Below, piece by piece: positions 1 through 8,204 of a stretch of 64,000 nucleotides of DNA; position 1 is the first letter of the stretch, and each line of letters begins with the position of its first letter. The notes under the pieces were generated by a model. The model did no database searches, was not told the origin of the DNA, and saw only the letters and a list, made by a program, of their open reading frames with translations. A program made the translations under genes and the position numbers. Origin of the DNA: an uncultured Prevotella sp. (lineage in GTDB: Bacteria; Bacteroidota; Bacteroidia; Bacteroidales; Bacteroidaceae); contig UQKO01000001.1 of the NCBI GenBank assembly GCA_900541575.1, forward strand, positions 1-64,000, in the 5' to 3' direction.

Positions 1-64
1 CAACATCAAAATTATCTATCAACACCTCTGGCAATATAGCACGTAATAGTTTTATTGATTCCAT
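1..64 (-). CDS. Transposase N-terminus, ISAon1-like (partial, runs off left edge)
   Basis: Only the first 21 codons lie in the window. On the minus strand ATG at 64-62 opens a frame reading MESIKLLRAILPEVLIDNF and onward to the edge with no stop. A short Leu/Ile/Pro-rich start of this kind (LLRAILPEVLIDNF) resembles the N-terminal region of ISAon1-family transposases common in Bacteroidetes. About 50 nt upstream of the ATG lies the conserved sequence at 111-145 that recurs elsewhere in the window and may be the element end. The family assignment rests on 21 residues and is tentative; whether the gene is intact cannot be judged here. Confidence 0.42.
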   Translation of the reverse strand, partial: MESIKLLRAILPEVLIDNFDV

Positions 65-110
65 GATGCAAAGCTACTCAATATGCATGATATGAGCAAG
101 CGCTTTTTAC

Positions 111-145
111 CATCATACCAACCGGAAATATCCGCTGACCCCTTA
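111..145 (-). repeat. Dispersed repeat, IS-end-like copy A
   Basis: Read on the minus strand it contains CAGCGGATATTTCCGGTTGG and continues into TATGATGG. Near-identical blocks occur at 21799-21830 and, as part of a longer element, at 39957-39991 and 53258-53291. It sits upstream of the partial transposase start at 64 and could be that element's terminal sequence; the other copies would then be solitary ends or non-autonomous derivatives. The match between copies is seen; the IS-end role is inferred. Confidence 0.6.
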
Positions 146-298
146 TTTCTTATTCTCTTTGACCATATCATTAGGAAATATACGCCACACCTTAGCCGCC
201 TACTATTAGGAAATAGATAACGGTTTTGACAACACTCGTAAAGTGTTATCAAAACCGCACACCGATACGCCAACATTCTTTTTTTGAAGGATCAATTC

Positions 299-1279
299 TC
301 AACGCTTTCTCAAAGCACCGATTAGAGCTGAGTTCTCGTTTGGCAGCCCAATCGTAATACGCAAGCATCCTTGCACGGGATGCACCGCAATACCTTGCTT
401 TAATAAATACCGATAGACAGCAGCACTATCTGCAAATCTCACAAAGAGAAAATTCGCATCGGAATGATAGATTTGCTTACATTCTTTCAAGTCACTTAAT
501 GCCATGCGCACTTTGGTACGCTCATCAACAATCTGTCTCACCCATTTATCTACATCCAATCGATGTTTCACCACGTCGGCCACTGCACTTAGTGTCGCTG
601 CACCAACGGGATGAGCCATTCCAACCCGCTCTATAGTTTCGATTACCTCAGGATAGGCCACCAAGGCTGCAAAGCGAACACCCGCCATACTCCACCCGTG
701 AGAAAACGAACGAAGAATTATCAGATTCCGATATTTATTAAGGAGTTCCAACACGGATGCTTGCGGAGCAAACTCAATATAAGACTCATCCACTACCACA
801 TAACCATCAAACAACTGAAGAATCGCTTCTAACTCGCCGCGATCGAGCAGATTGCCCGTTGGAGAATTAGGAGAACACAAAAATACAAGTTGGGTCGTTT
901 CGCTCACAGCATTCAACACCGTCTCGGCTTGCAATTCAAAGTCAGACGGACGCAAAGCAGCCTCTCTATACTCCAAACGATTCACCGCCGCCCGACGTGC
1001 ATAAACTGTACGCGTAGGCACGGCTGCCACCACGCTATCGCGATTAAAGAGAGCAAAAGCACGCATAATCAAGTCGACCGCCTCTTCTGTTCCATTACAG
1101 AAATAGATACACGAAGCGGGAATATGTTCATGCTTTCCCCATTCTCTCTTCAATTTTTCAGTTGTTGCCACTTCTGGATAACGATTGTAGAGCGTATTAA
1201 ATGGTGATTCATTAGTATCAAGATGCACCTTGGCTTTCAGTCTCGGACGAACCTTCTTTATGTTATCTGGTAATTTCAT
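299..1279 (-). CDS. hisC: HisC-like aminotransferase lacking the PLP lysine
   Basis: A 326-residue fold-type I aminotransferase resembling histidinol-phosphate aminotransferase, which makes histidinol phosphate from imidazole-acetol phosphate and glutamate. Visible family motifs are NGTEEAVDL (62-70), CSPNSPTGN (135-143, like NPNNPTG), VVDESYIEF (162-170, with the PLP-ring Asp at 164) and CLRITIGLP (305-313, with the substrate Arg). The lysine that should form the Schiff base (SFSKxWxxAG) is His194: the text reads SFSHGWSMAGVR and the codon is CAC at 700-698. The gene stands alone, not in a his operon, and its length is slightly short for HisC. It may be a catalytically dead or repurposed paralog rather than the histidine-pathway enzyme. 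The fold call is firm; the function is not. Confidence 0.8.
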   Translation of the reverse strand: MKLPDNIKKVRPRLKAKVHLDTNESPFNTLYNRYPEVATTEKLKREWGKHEHIPASCIYFCNGTEEAVDLIMRAFALFNRDSVVAAVPTRTVYARRAAVNRLEYREAALRPSDFELQAETVLNAVSETTQLVFLCSPNSPTGNLLDRGELEAILQLFDGYVVVDESYIEFAPQASVLELLNKYRNLIILRSFSHGWSMAGVRFAALVAYPEVIETIERVGMAHPVGAATLSAVADVVKHRLDVDKWVRQIVDERTKVRMALSDLKECKQIYHSDANFLFVRFADSAAVYRYLLKQGIAVHPVQGCLRITIGLPNENSALIGALRKR

Positions 1280-1636
1280 ACTGCAAACCTACATAAAAAC
1301 TATGAATTACGCTCTCTCACCACTCTGTTTTTATGACTCTATCCATTACTTTTTTTGGTAGTTTACACACGGCTCTTTCATTTAAGTTCAGAGTAGGAAA
1401 TAGTACCCCTACCCATTTCGTAATGAAATAGGTAAATCTACAATAGTTGTGTTTCAAGTTTTTTTATATTGTTCTCATCATTTTGACTGTTTGCTTTTTT
1501 GATGCAAAAAATGCAGGAGTTTGGTAAAGATTTACGACACAGACTTCATCAGTTCGGCCATGCCCATTTTTGTATAGGGGTTCTATCCATTCACAAACAG
1601 GGCTTTACTCTCTTTATACTTTATACTGCCCATATA

Positions 1637-1666
1637 GTTTGCGTCCTTCGGTCGAAGGACGCAAAC
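1637..1666. repeat. Perfect 14-bp palindrome
   Basis: Arms GTTTGCGTCCTTCG (1637-1650) and CGAAGGACGCAAAC (1653-1666) are separated by two bases. The stem is much longer than chance would give. It lies far from either flanking gene and no T-run follows, so a simple terminator is not evident. It may be part of the repeat complex that fills this gap. Confidence 0.7.
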
Positions 1667-1905
1667 ATAAACGTTCATCTGGAAAAAGTAGAATGGGCAT
1701 CCGACGGCATGTAAGTCACACTTCGCTGACGATAGAGAACCTTGTTGATATGATTCATCTATAACTATTTCCTAGCCTCATCTCTTTTCTGCGTCATTAC
1801 ATAGCGTGTATTGAAAATCTATGGGTTACATCAAAACAATGGGAAAACTTTGGATAGCGCAAGCAGAAAAAAAAGAAAAGAACAAGCATTTTTAAATGAT
1901 TTAAG

Positions 1906-2248
1906 TTTCGGATTTAGTATGAGCGGCATTGGGTTTTTATCGTCATTATCGGCTGCGTCTCAGCAATGCAAGCAAGCTTAATTGCTTATCGTTCTGTTCC
2001 GAAATCATCGTATGTCCATCTTGAAATGAGGATTCTTTGCTCTACCGGACGGCAGCGGTAGCTCTACCGGACGGCAGTGGTAGCTCTACCGGACGGCAGC
2101 GGTAAAGCTACCGAACGGCAGCGGCAGAGCAAATGATGCTCATCCAGCGACGGTAATAGCTTCGTTCGCTGATGGTAAGATGAAGTGTTACGTATGAAAT
2201 TACTATGGAATTCATTGGGCTTTCAGCCCGTCCATCCTAAATCCGAAA
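1906..2248. repeat. Inverted repeat bracketing the hairpin array
   Basis: TTTCGGATTTAG (1906-1917) and CTAAATCCGAAA (2237-2248) are perfect 12-bp inverted arms enclosing 319 bp, including the 22-bp hairpin array. The arms could be ends of a small non-autonomous element or an outer stem. I saw no clear target-site duplication. Confidence 0.5.
2039..2130. repeat. Tandem 22-bp hairpin units (array 1)
   Basis: Three nearly identical 22-bp units start at 2039, 2061 and 2083 (GCTCTACCGGACGGCAGCGG then TA; one unit has TGG for CGG). A diverged fourth unit follows at 2105 and is closed by GAGC at 2127-2130. Each unit can fold through CTACCG pairing with CGGTAG. The same units occur at 40423-40470 and 53108-53173. 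Confidence 0.85.
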
Positions 2249-2386
2249 TGAAGATGAGTTTTTGCAACCACATGCCCACGAGATAAAGAAACGACTTTCT
2301 TTAGAGAAAAGTTGAGTAAATGAAAGAACCATGCACTCTCTATCATTTTTACACACATATTATATACAACACTCATAAAAATGAGT

Positions 2387-2394
2387 TAACTTTG
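2387..2394 (+). promoter_or_regulatory. recR promoter -7 box
   Basis: TAACTTTG matches the Bacteroidetes -7 consensus TAnnTTTG. Its last base is only 7 nt before the recR ATG at 2402, so the transcript probably starts at or next to the start codon. No good TTTG is seen at the -33 position. Confidence 0.6.
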
Positions 2395-2401
2395 CACAGA
2401 A

Positions 2402-3013
2402 ATGATCAACGAACAATATCCCTCGAAACTCCTAGAAAGGGCAGTACAAGAGCTAACCCATCTGCCAGGCGTAGGCCGTAAAACAGCTCTGCGATTCGCA
2501 CTCTACCTACTCAAGCAGAAAAAGAAAGACGTTCATGCCTTTAGCGATAGCCTTACTACGCTTCGCGATGAAGTAAAGCATTGCTGCATTTGCCATAACA
2601 TATCCGACACTGATATATGCGACATCTGCTCCAATCCCCACCGCGACAAGACCACCATTTGTGTGGTAGAAAATATCCATAGCGTAATGTCTATTGAGAA
2701 TACAGGGCAATATCACGGGCTATACCACGTTTTAGGAGGTGTAATCTCCCCGATGGATGGTGTAGGTCCTGCCGATATAGAACTCGACTCTTTATTCAAA
2801 AGAGTAGAAGCTGGAGGAATCAACGAAGTAATCCTTGCACTCAATCCCACCATGGAAGGAGACACCACCAATTTCTACATCTCTCGTCGTCTTGCACCTA
2901 CAGGTATCAAATTTTCCGTGTTAGCACGCGGCGTAAGCGTAGGCGACGATTTAGAATATACCGATGAAGTAACACTAGGACGTTCCATATTGGGAAGAAC
3001 CCCCTTAAAATAA
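2402..3013 (+). CDS. recR: Recombination protein RecR
   Basis: RecR acts with RecF and RecO to load RecA at gapped DNA in recombinational repair. The 203-residue length is normal. Residues 1-35 form the helix-hairpin-helix part (LPGVGRKTA at 21-29). A zinc finger follows with C61-x2-C64 and C73-x2-C76. The Toprim domain starts near residue 84 (TTICVVENI) and includes YHVLGGVISPMDG, where RecR proteins keep a strongly conserved sequence. The ATG at 2402 is fixed by the promoter 7 nt upstream, which suggests a leaderless or nearly leaderless message. The next gene starts 13 bp after the stop and probably forms one transcript with recR. Confidence 0.95.
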   Translation: MINEQYPSKLLERAVQELTHLPGVGRKTALRFALYLLKQKKKDVHAFSDSLTTLRDEVKHCCICHNISDTDICDICSNPHRDKTTICVVENIHSVMSIENTGQYHGLYHVLGGVISPMDGVGPADIELDSLFKRVEAGGINEVILALNPTMEGDTTNFYISRRLAPTGIKFSVLARGVSVGDDLEYTDEVTLGRSILGRTPLK

Positions 3014-3026
3014 AAAGCTTTTCAAC

Positions 3027-3446
3027 ATGCCCCACACAAACAACAAAACCGATCTTCGAGCCTCTCGAATTACATACATCTCTGTATGGCTCATCGTTGC
3101 CTTGATATTTACACTTTCAGAATATCATATCCTTCCCATAGGCTATCTACCCCAAACTCCAAGCACGGAATATATGCTCAATATGCTATGTATCGTGCTC
3201 ACACTTTCTGGCGTATGGGGCGGGCTAAAGCTTTTTTCAATAAAAAGCATACGTAGCCACATCACAAAGCAGCCTCAATCACTTCCTCTATGGAACGTGA
3301 TACGCATAGGGATTCTCGGACTTTGTACCTTAGTTAACCTTTTTGTATATTATGCATTACTAAGCAATACCACTGCACTATATTGCTTACTCATCACGTT
3401 AACAGCTTTCGTATTCTGTTGGCCCAAGCATGGAGAAGTAGAATAA
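3027..3446 (+). CDS. Small four-helix membrane protein, unknown function
   Basis: A 139-residue protein with four predicted transmembrane segments near residues 15-32, 50-70, 91-112 and 114-131. It has a short hydrophilic N-terminus (MPHTNNKTDLR) and a charged C-terminal tail. I recognise no catalytic motif or named family. It starts 13 bp after recR and a 10-bp stem-loop follows its stop, so recR and this gene probably form a short operon. The hydrophobic pattern and clean boundaries support a real gene; the role is unknown. Confidence 0.75.
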   Translation: MPHTNNKTDLRASRITYISVWLIVALIFTLSEYHILPIGYLPQTPSTEYMLNMLCIVLTLSGVWGGLKLFSIKSIRSHITKQPQSLPLWNVIRIGILGLCTLVNLFVYYALLSNTTALYCLLITLTAFVFCWPKHGEVE

Positions 3447-3451
3447 GAGTA

Positions 3452-3479
3452 GTTCTATAAAATTCAGAATTTATAGAAC
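3452..3479. terminator. Stem-loop after the recR operon
   Basis: GTTCTATAAA (3452-3461) pairs with TTTATAGAAC (3470-3479) over an 8-nt loop. The following bases are not a clean T-run, so termination is plausible but weak. The sequence resembles the longer hairpin at 53761-53802. Confidence 0.45.
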
Positions 3480-3530
3480 CACCATAAGACTTTTCTCTTT
3501 CCATATCCACTAACCTCAACCTCCAACCTC

Positions 3531-4736
3531 GTGACTCTTTCTATTATTATAGTCAACTACAATGTAAAATACTTCGTTGAGCAATGCTTGATTTCCATAT
3601 ATCGGAGTCAAGGGGTCGACCTCAACGAGATAGAAGTATTCGTTGTAGACAACCTCTCCAAAGACAACTCTGCAGCCTACCTAAAAAAGCAATTTCCCAT
3701 TACCCGATACCCCCACATCCACATTTTGACAAACAAGCGAAATGTGGGATTTGGTCGCGCCAACAATCAGGCCATTCGCAAAGCCAATGGAAAGTACATC
3801 CTCTTCCTTAATCCTGATACACTACTCACAGAACATACACTCCGAGACATCCTTTCTGCAACAAATGAACTCACAAACATGGGAGTGGCAGGAGTAAAGA
3901 TGATTCACACCGATGGAAGCTTTGCCATGGAGTCGCGTCGCGGTGTTCCCTCTCCCTGGGTTTCATTCTGCAAAATGGCAGGATTAAATAGTTTATTTCC
4001 GAAAAGCAAGATTTTCGGAAAGTACTACATGCGCTACCTCTCAACTGAAAAAGTATCTCCTATCGATATTATCTCGGGAGCATTCATGCTAACATCTGCC
4101 GAGGCTTTAAAGAAAGTGGGTATGTTTGACGAGACTTTTTTTATGTATGGCGAGGACATTGACCTTTCTTTCCGATTTCTCAAAGCAGGCTACTCTAATT
4201 ATTATATTCCCACACCCCTGCTTCACTATAAAGGAGAGAGCACCAAAAAGAATAGCTACCACTACGTACATGTATTCTACGAAGCCATGCTCATCTTTTT
4301 CAAGAAGCATTACAAGCATTACAACTTTATCCTCTCTTTCCCTATCAAATTAGCCATCATTCTTCGCGCCATCATGGCACTTATTGTGCAGCAGACGCAG
4401 AATTTACACAAATTCTTACGTCCGCGCAACGGGAAAATGCCCAAGCGCATGCTCTATATAGGCAAGAGTTCTGACATGGTAAAGCAAATTGCAGAGGAAT
4501 ACGGCCTATCAATTGATTATCTATCAGCCAACGAGACAAGCCTTCCCAAAGGCCACCATAGCTTGACAACAAGCCCGACATACTACTCGCAAATCATCTA
4601 TGATATTAGTGATTTCAGTATCGGGTTCATTCTCGACCGTTTCGAAGAAAAGCCCTACAAACAAGTACAAATAGGCACATTCAATGCAGAGAGAGGCATC
4701 ATCATCACCAACAACAATATATACTTTAAAGACTAG
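3531..4736 (+). CDS. Family 2 glycosyltransferase
   Basis: A 401-residue GT-A glycosyltransferase that probably adds a sugar to a cell-envelope polysaccharide or glycolipid. It opens with LSIIIVNYNVKYFVEQCL (3-20), the standard GT2 nucleotide-binding start. NVGFGRANN (71-79) and LFLNPDT (91-97, the DxD-equivalent position) follow, then SGAFMLTSAEALKKVGMFDE and GEDIDLSFR, the acceptor-side ED motif. A hydrophobic stretch around residues 262-290 may anchor it at the inner membrane. The start codon is GTG at 3531; the first strand of the fold begins immediately after it and no in-frame ATG fits better. An acetyltransferase gene follows after 8 bp. Donor and acceptor cannot be read from sequence. 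Confidence 0.9.
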   Translation: MTLSIIIVNYNVKYFVEQCLISIYRSQGVDLNEIEVFVVDNLSKDNSAAYLKKQFPITRYPHIHILTNKRNVGFGRANNQAIRKANGKYILFLNPDTLLTEHTLRDILSATNELTNMGVAGVKMIHTDGSFAMESRRGVPSPWVSFCKMAGLNSLFPKSKIFGKYYMRYLSTEKVSPIDIISGAFMLTSAEALKKVGMFDETFFMYGEDIDLSFRFLKAGYSNYYIPTPLLHYKGESTKKNSYHYVHVFYEAMLIFFKKHYKHYNFILSFPIKLAIILRAIMALIVQQTQNLHKFLRPRNGKMPKRMLYIGKSSDMVKQIAEEYGLSIDYLSANETSLPKGHHSLTTSPTYYSQIIYDISDFSIGFILDRFEEKPYKQVQIGTFNAERGIIITNNNIYFKD

Positions 4737-4744
4737 AACCGCCC

Positions 4745-5260
4745 ATGATTCTGCGCCCACTCGAACCCGAAGACTTGGATTTGCTCTACACCATAGAAAA
4801 CGATCCTGAACTTTGGGATTGTTCCAACACAAACGGTCCATACTCGCGCTATGCGTTGAAAAATTATATTGCCTCTATTGCTAGCATCTATGAATGTGGC
4901 AGCATACGTTTCGTAATAGAACACAAATTTGAGAAATCAACCAAACCACATTCCATTGGGCTCATCGACCTAGTAAATTTTGACCCTATCTGTGCAAAAG
5001 CCGAAGTATGCATAGCTATTTTAAAGAAATATCGCGGTCTTGGATTAGGCTTTCAAGCTCTACAACAAATGGAGCTCTACGCCAAAAAACAAATAAATCT
5101 TCACTCTATTTACGCCTTAGTAGGAACAACCAACACTTCCTCCCTCCATCTGTTCGAAAAATCTGATTATAAACAAGTTGCATTGCTTCCAGAGTGGATC
5201 TATGCCCACGGAAGCTATCAAGACGTGGCGCTTTTTCAAAAGATTTTCCAAAAAAAATAG
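4745..5260 (+). CDS. GNAT acetyltransferase, RimJ/RimL-like
   Basis: A 171-residue single-domain GNAT protein. The N-terminus MILRPLEPEDLDLLYTIEN is the usual beta1-alpha1 of RimJ/RimL relatives. The acetyl-CoA loop appears as KKYRGLGLGFQALQQME near residues 92-108, matching R-x-x-G-x-G/A. The C-terminal part (NTSSLHLFEKSDYKQVA) is the conserved N-x-x-x-x-x-x-F-E-K/R-x-G/D-F/Y region. It is likely co-transcribed with the glycosyltransferase 8 bp upstream. The acceptor may be a protein N-terminus, an antibiotic or a sugar amine; neighbours do not decide between these. Confidence 0.85.
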   Translation: MILRPLEPEDLDLLYTIENDPELWDCSNTNGPYSRYALKNYIASIASIYECGSIRFVIEHKFEKSTKPHSIGLIDLVNFDPICAKAEVCIAILKKYRGLGLGFQALQQMELYAKKQINLHSIYALVGTTNTSSLHLFEKSDYKQVALLPEWIYAHGSYQDVALFQKIFQKK

Positions 5261-5268
5261 AGAAATAG

Positions 5269-5299
5269 TTTGGTAGTTTAAAAGAATATCGTACCTTTG
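5269..5299 (+). promoter_or_regulatory. Promoter of the tRNA-Asp/tRNA-Cys unit
   Basis: TTTG at 5269-5272 (-33) and TACCTTTG at 5292-5299 (-7) are separated by 19 nt, an almost ideal Bacteroidetes promoter. It lies about 60 nt before tRNA-Asp. Confidence 0.75.
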
Positions 5300-5359
5300 C
5301 ACTCGCAATCGAGAACGAAAGCAATTTGCAATCCAATCGAGAGCGACCAATCAATGAAT

Positions 5360-5433
5360 GGTGTGTTAGTTCAGCTGGTTAGAATACATGCCTGTCACGC
5401 ATGGGGTCACGGGTTCGAGTCCCGTACACACCG
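5360..5433 (+). tRNA. tRNA-Asp (GTC)
   Basis: Cloverleaf of 74 nt: acceptor GGTGTGT (5360-5366) pairs with ACACACC (5426-5432). The anticodon stem CATGC/GCATG encloses loop CTGTCAC with anticodon GTC at 5394-5396. The T-arm holds GGTTCGAGTCC. The 3' CCA is not encoded. It shares a promoter and terminator with the next tRNA. Confidence 0.97.
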
Positions 5434-5448
5434 CAACATTCAATCATT

Positions 5449-5519
5449 GGTACCCTGACCGAGTGGCTAGGTAGCGGTCTGCAAAACCGTGTACAGCAGT
5501 TCGAATCTGCTGGGTACCT
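5449..5519 (+). tRNA. tRNA-Cys (GCA)
   Basis: 71-nt cloverleaf: GGTACCC (5449-5455) pairs with GGGTACC (5512-5518). Anticodon GCA is at 5481-5483, and the T-loop is TTCGAAT. The 3' CCA is not encoded. It follows tRNA-Asp by 15 bp. Confidence 0.96.
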
Positions 5520-5525
5520 CACAAG

Positions 5526-5555
5526 AAGGATGAAGTTATGCTTCATCCTTTTTTT
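5526..5555 (+). terminator. Intrinsic terminator of the tRNA pair
   Basis: AAGGATGAAG (5526-5535), loop TTATG, then CTTCATCCTT (5541-5550) running into a T7 tract. Confidence 0.9.
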
Positions 5556-5731
5556 GTGCCCAAATGCAAAGAGTGCAAGCATACAACGCTATAACCTAAA
5601 GCAAACACATACACATCAAGCAAGCACGCTTACCCATTTACAGACAACCATCTTATTGCACTCTAACTTACCTTCTGCAACTTTGCATATCTCAACGAGA
5701 GCTAAGAGCAATTGAAACAAATGCCTTTCCA

Positions 5732-7141
5732 ATGAAAATCAATAGCCAGAAAGAGCAACTTCTGTCAATGATCCGACAAAACGCCCCTATGACCATCAAA
5801 CAGCAGGCCCAACTCGTACTCAATCTTGCCACACCCGCTATACTTGCCCAACTAACCACCACAATGATGCAATATATAGATGCTTCCATGGTGGGAAGTC
5901 TAGGAGCCGAAGCCTCAGCCGCCATCGGGCTCATAGAAACCACCACATGGCTTTTAGGAAGCATCTGCTCGGCATGTGCTGCAGGTTTCTACGTACAAGT
6001 TAGCCATCAACTTGGAGCAAATGACCATTCAGAAGCACGTAACACGTTGCGACAAGGCATCCTATCTGTACTCATTGCAAGTACATGTATTGGCATATTA
6101 GCATTCAGTATAAGTCCATTCCTTCCCGCATGGTTAGGAGGAAACAGTCAAATCACCCCTACATCATCTGCCTATTTAGCAATCATTGCTTTAGCCTTAC
6201 CTGCATTCCAATTTTCACTGTTCGCTTCAGGAATGCTTCGCAGTAGTGGTAATATGATTGTGCCTAGCATCATGAGCGTAGTAATGATGGCACTTGATGT
6301 GATTTTCAATTCTGTTCTGATATTCCCTTCACGCACCATATCCTTCCTTCACACAGATTGGTTTGTTCCAGGAGCAGGATTGGGCGTGATTGGTGCAGGC
6401 ATTGGCACAGCCTCAGCCGAATTCATCGCTGCATCCATCAGCATGTATATATTATGTTTCCGAAACAAAGAGCTTAACCTAAAACAAAATAAAGGACGAT
6501 TTTTTCCCACAGCAAGAGTCATTCAAAAAGCATTACATATCGGCTTACCTATGGGACTTCAGCAAGCCATCATGTGTTCTGCTTACATAGTAAGCACCAT
6601 CATCATTGCCCCACTAGGCACTATCGCCATCGCAGCCAATTCATTCGGTATTATTGTGGAGAGCCTTTGTTACATGCCTGGCTATGGTGTATCAGATGCT
6701 GCCACCACGCTTGTGGGGCAAAGCCTCGGAGCTGGACGCAAAGAACTGATGAAAAGATTTGCCTGGATTGCCGTGGCATTAGGTATGCTTCTCATGAGCA
6801 TCATGGGCATTGTAATGTATGTAGCCTCTCCTATCGCTATGACCATGATGACACCCGACCTTAACGTGAGGAATCTCGGTGTTGAAATCTTGCGCATTGA
6901 AGCATTTGCAGAACCTATGTTTGGCGCGGCCATCATCTGCTATGGTGTATTTGTAGGTGCTGCCCAAACAGTGTTTCCAAGCATTATGAATTTAGCTAGC
7001 ATGTGGGGAGTACGTATCACATTGGCTGCTTTCCTCGCACCCACCATGGGATTGCGCGGAGTATGGATTGCCATGTGCATAGAACTTTGCTTCAGAGGAA
7101 CAATTTTCCTAGCTCGTCTAAAATGGTGGAAGATAAAATGA
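5732..7141 (+). CDS. MATE family multidrug efflux transporter
   Basis: A 469-residue inner-membrane antiporter of the MATE (NorM/DinF) type, which exports cationic drugs or metabolites using Na+ or H+. About twelve hydrophobic segments are visible. The N-terminal half begins LVLNLATPAILAQLTTTMM and has YIDASMVGSLGAEASAAIG, the usual first-helix region (D-x-x-M-V-G-x-L-G). The pseudo-repeat reappears near residue 268 as ALHIGLPMGLQQAIM and continues to the loop PGYGVSDAATTLVGQSLGAG, a MATE signature. The ATG at 5732 leaves a 25-residue soluble N-terminus. The gene seems monocistronic; queE converges on it from the right. Substrate is unknown. Confidence 0.92.
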   Translation: MKINSQKEQLLSMIRQNAPMTIKQQAQLVLNLATPAILAQLTTTMMQYIDASMVGSLGAEASAAIGLIETTTWLLGSICSACAAGFYVQVSHQLGANDHSEARNTLRQGILSVLIASTCIGILAFSISPFLPAWLGGNSQITPTSSAYLAIIALALPAFQFSLFASGMLRSSGNMIVPSIMSVVMMALDVIFNSVLIFPSRTISFLHTDWFVPGAGLGVIGAGIGTASAEFIAASISMYILCFRNKELNLKQNKGRFFPTARVIQKALHIGLPMGLQQAIMCSAYIVSTIIIAPLGTIAIAANSFGIIVESLCYMPGYGVSDAATTLVGQSLGAGRKELMKRFAWIAVALGMLLMSIMGIVMYVASPIAMTMMTPDLNVRNLGVEILRIEAFAEPMFGAAIICYGVFVGAAQTVFPSIMNLASMWGVRITLAAFLAPTMGLRGVWIAMCIELCFRGTIFLARLKWWKIK

Positions 7142-7231
7142 GGAAACTATTTGATGCGTAATTAGCGCGTTATTCCCGTAAGACTTGTATTTACAATCCA
7201 TCACAAAACATTCAGCTAAGCCATATCGCAT

Positions 7232-7813
7232 TTATCTTACACCAATCAACTTGTGTGTTTGTAGCGAAAGACGCCAAATAGGATGCGCTAAACAGTAATC
7301 AATGGTACGCTTCAGAATCTCAGCATTACGAGCCTCATCACCTACGTCGCAAGGCTGCAAGAAATGCTGATCGGCTTGTATTTCCGCATATTCACTCGGA
7401 ATGCCCTGTTCAGTAAAAACCACCTTTATTTCGTTGCAACGACGCAACACAATTGCAGCATCCGTCTGCACGAAATGATCCTTCGGAGAAAGCGTAATCC
7501 AATCTACATTACTAGGCAATTCATGCGTTCCATTTGTCTCCACTGCTACATACTTTCCTACTCCATGCAAGCCTTCTACGAGAGAATTCGTCAATTGCAG
7601 AGAAGGCTCTCCACCCGTAATCACCACATGCTTAGCCAGACATTTTTCCGCTTCTTCTATTATCTCACGCTCTGTCATGTCTGTATAAGGTATGTGCTCC
7701 GTATCGCAAAATGGACACTGCAAGTTACAACCTGACAGACGGATAAACAAAGAAGGAGTGCCCGTATAAAATCCTTCGCCTTGGAGCGAATAGAATATTT
7801 CGTTAATACGCAT
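7232..7813 (-). CDS. queE: 7-carboxy-7-deazaguanine synthase QueE
   Basis: A radical SAM enzyme that turns 6-carboxytetrahydropterin into 7-carboxy-7-deazaguanine on the way to queuosine. The 193-residue protein opens MRINEIFYSLQGEG and has the cluster motif GCNLQCPFCD, with Cys29, Cys33 and Cys36 in CxxxCxxC spacing. VVITGGEPSLQ supplies the GGEP SAM-binding element. I chose ATG 7813 over the in-frame TTG at 7819 because family proteins start M-x-I-N-E and because the TTG would overlap the queD stop. queD ends 2 nt upstream, so the two genes are surely one operon and act in consecutive steps. Confidence 0.93.
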   Translation of the reverse strand: MRINEIFYSLQGEGFYTGTPSLFIRLSGCNLQCPFCDTEHIPYTDMTEREIIEEAEKCLAKHVVITGGEPSLQLTNSLVEGLHGVGKYVAVETNGTHELPSNVDWITLSPKDHFVQTDAAIVLRRCNEIKVVFTEQGIPSEYAEIQADQHFLQPCDVGDEARNAEILKRTIDYCLAHPIWRLSLQTHKLIGVR

Positions 7814-7815
7814 AA

Positions 7816-8169
7816 TCAAAAAGTTACGTGCTCATAGCCTGGTTTGATGTAGCATGCTATATTACCCTCCGACTCTTGAAAAGTCACTTTGTAACAATGA
7901 GCCACATGCTCACAAATCCAATGAGCTAAGTTCTCTGCCGTCGGATTAAAATCAAATATCTCATTCAAGCAGCGATGATCCATTTTGTCGGTAATCATCT
8001 TTTTCACTTGGCTAAAATCTACCACCATACCATTCTCATCCAAAGACTCTGAGCAGCAGTAAATCGTCACGATACCATTGTGGCCATGAAAGCGCTGACA
8101 TTTGCTTTCATAAGTCAGATTGAGTTGATGACCGAATGCTACCTCTATGCGTTTACTAATATAGTACAT
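7816..8169 (-). CDS. queD: 6-carboxytetrahydropterin synthase QueD
   Basis: QueD converts dihydroneopterin triphosphate to 6-carboxytetrahydropterin, the substrate of QueE encoded immediately downstream. The 117-residue length is normal. Zinc-binding histidines are visible at FGHQL (H14) and RFHGHNGIV (H28, H30), and the catalytic Cys lies just before in ESKCQRFHGH. MVVDFSQVK and the conserved HRCLNE plus PTAENLAHWI segments complete the family pattern. Transcription probably starts from the -7 box at 8204-8197, giving a leader of about 20-25 nt. Confidence 0.94.
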   Translation of the reverse strand: MYYISKRIEVAFGHQLNLTYESKCQRFHGHNGIVTIYCCSESLDENGMVVDFSQVKKMITDKMDHRCLNEIFDFNPTAENLAHWICEHVAHCYKVTFQESEGNIACYIKPGYEHVTF

Positions 8170-8196
8170 ATTATAATCTTATTTTGAAATCACATG

Positions 8197-8204
8197 CAAA
8201 GTTA
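8197..8204 (-). promoter_or_regulatory. queDE promoter -7 box
   Basis: On the minus strand this reads TAACTTTG, 27 nt before the queD ATG. No preQ1-like fold was recognised in the short leader. Confidence 0.6.

Larger units (their letters stand above)
1280..2386. other. 1.1-kb intergenic region with nested inverted repeats
   Basis: No convincing gene. Short open frames (for example 1499-1714) lack homology-like motifs and coding character. The stretch holds a palindrome at 1637-1666, an inverted-repeat bracket at 1906-2248, and an array of 22-bp hairpin units at 2039-2130. The recR promoter lies at its right end. Confidence 0.7.

Noticed and set aside
1499..1764. Short open frames in the first intergenic gap
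   Set aside because: Overlapping frames with no start signal, no likeness to a family, and crossed by the palindrome.
2039..2130. Possible CRISPR array
   Set aside because: The 22-bp units are contiguous with no spacers and no cas genes are nearby; they are tandem hairpins.
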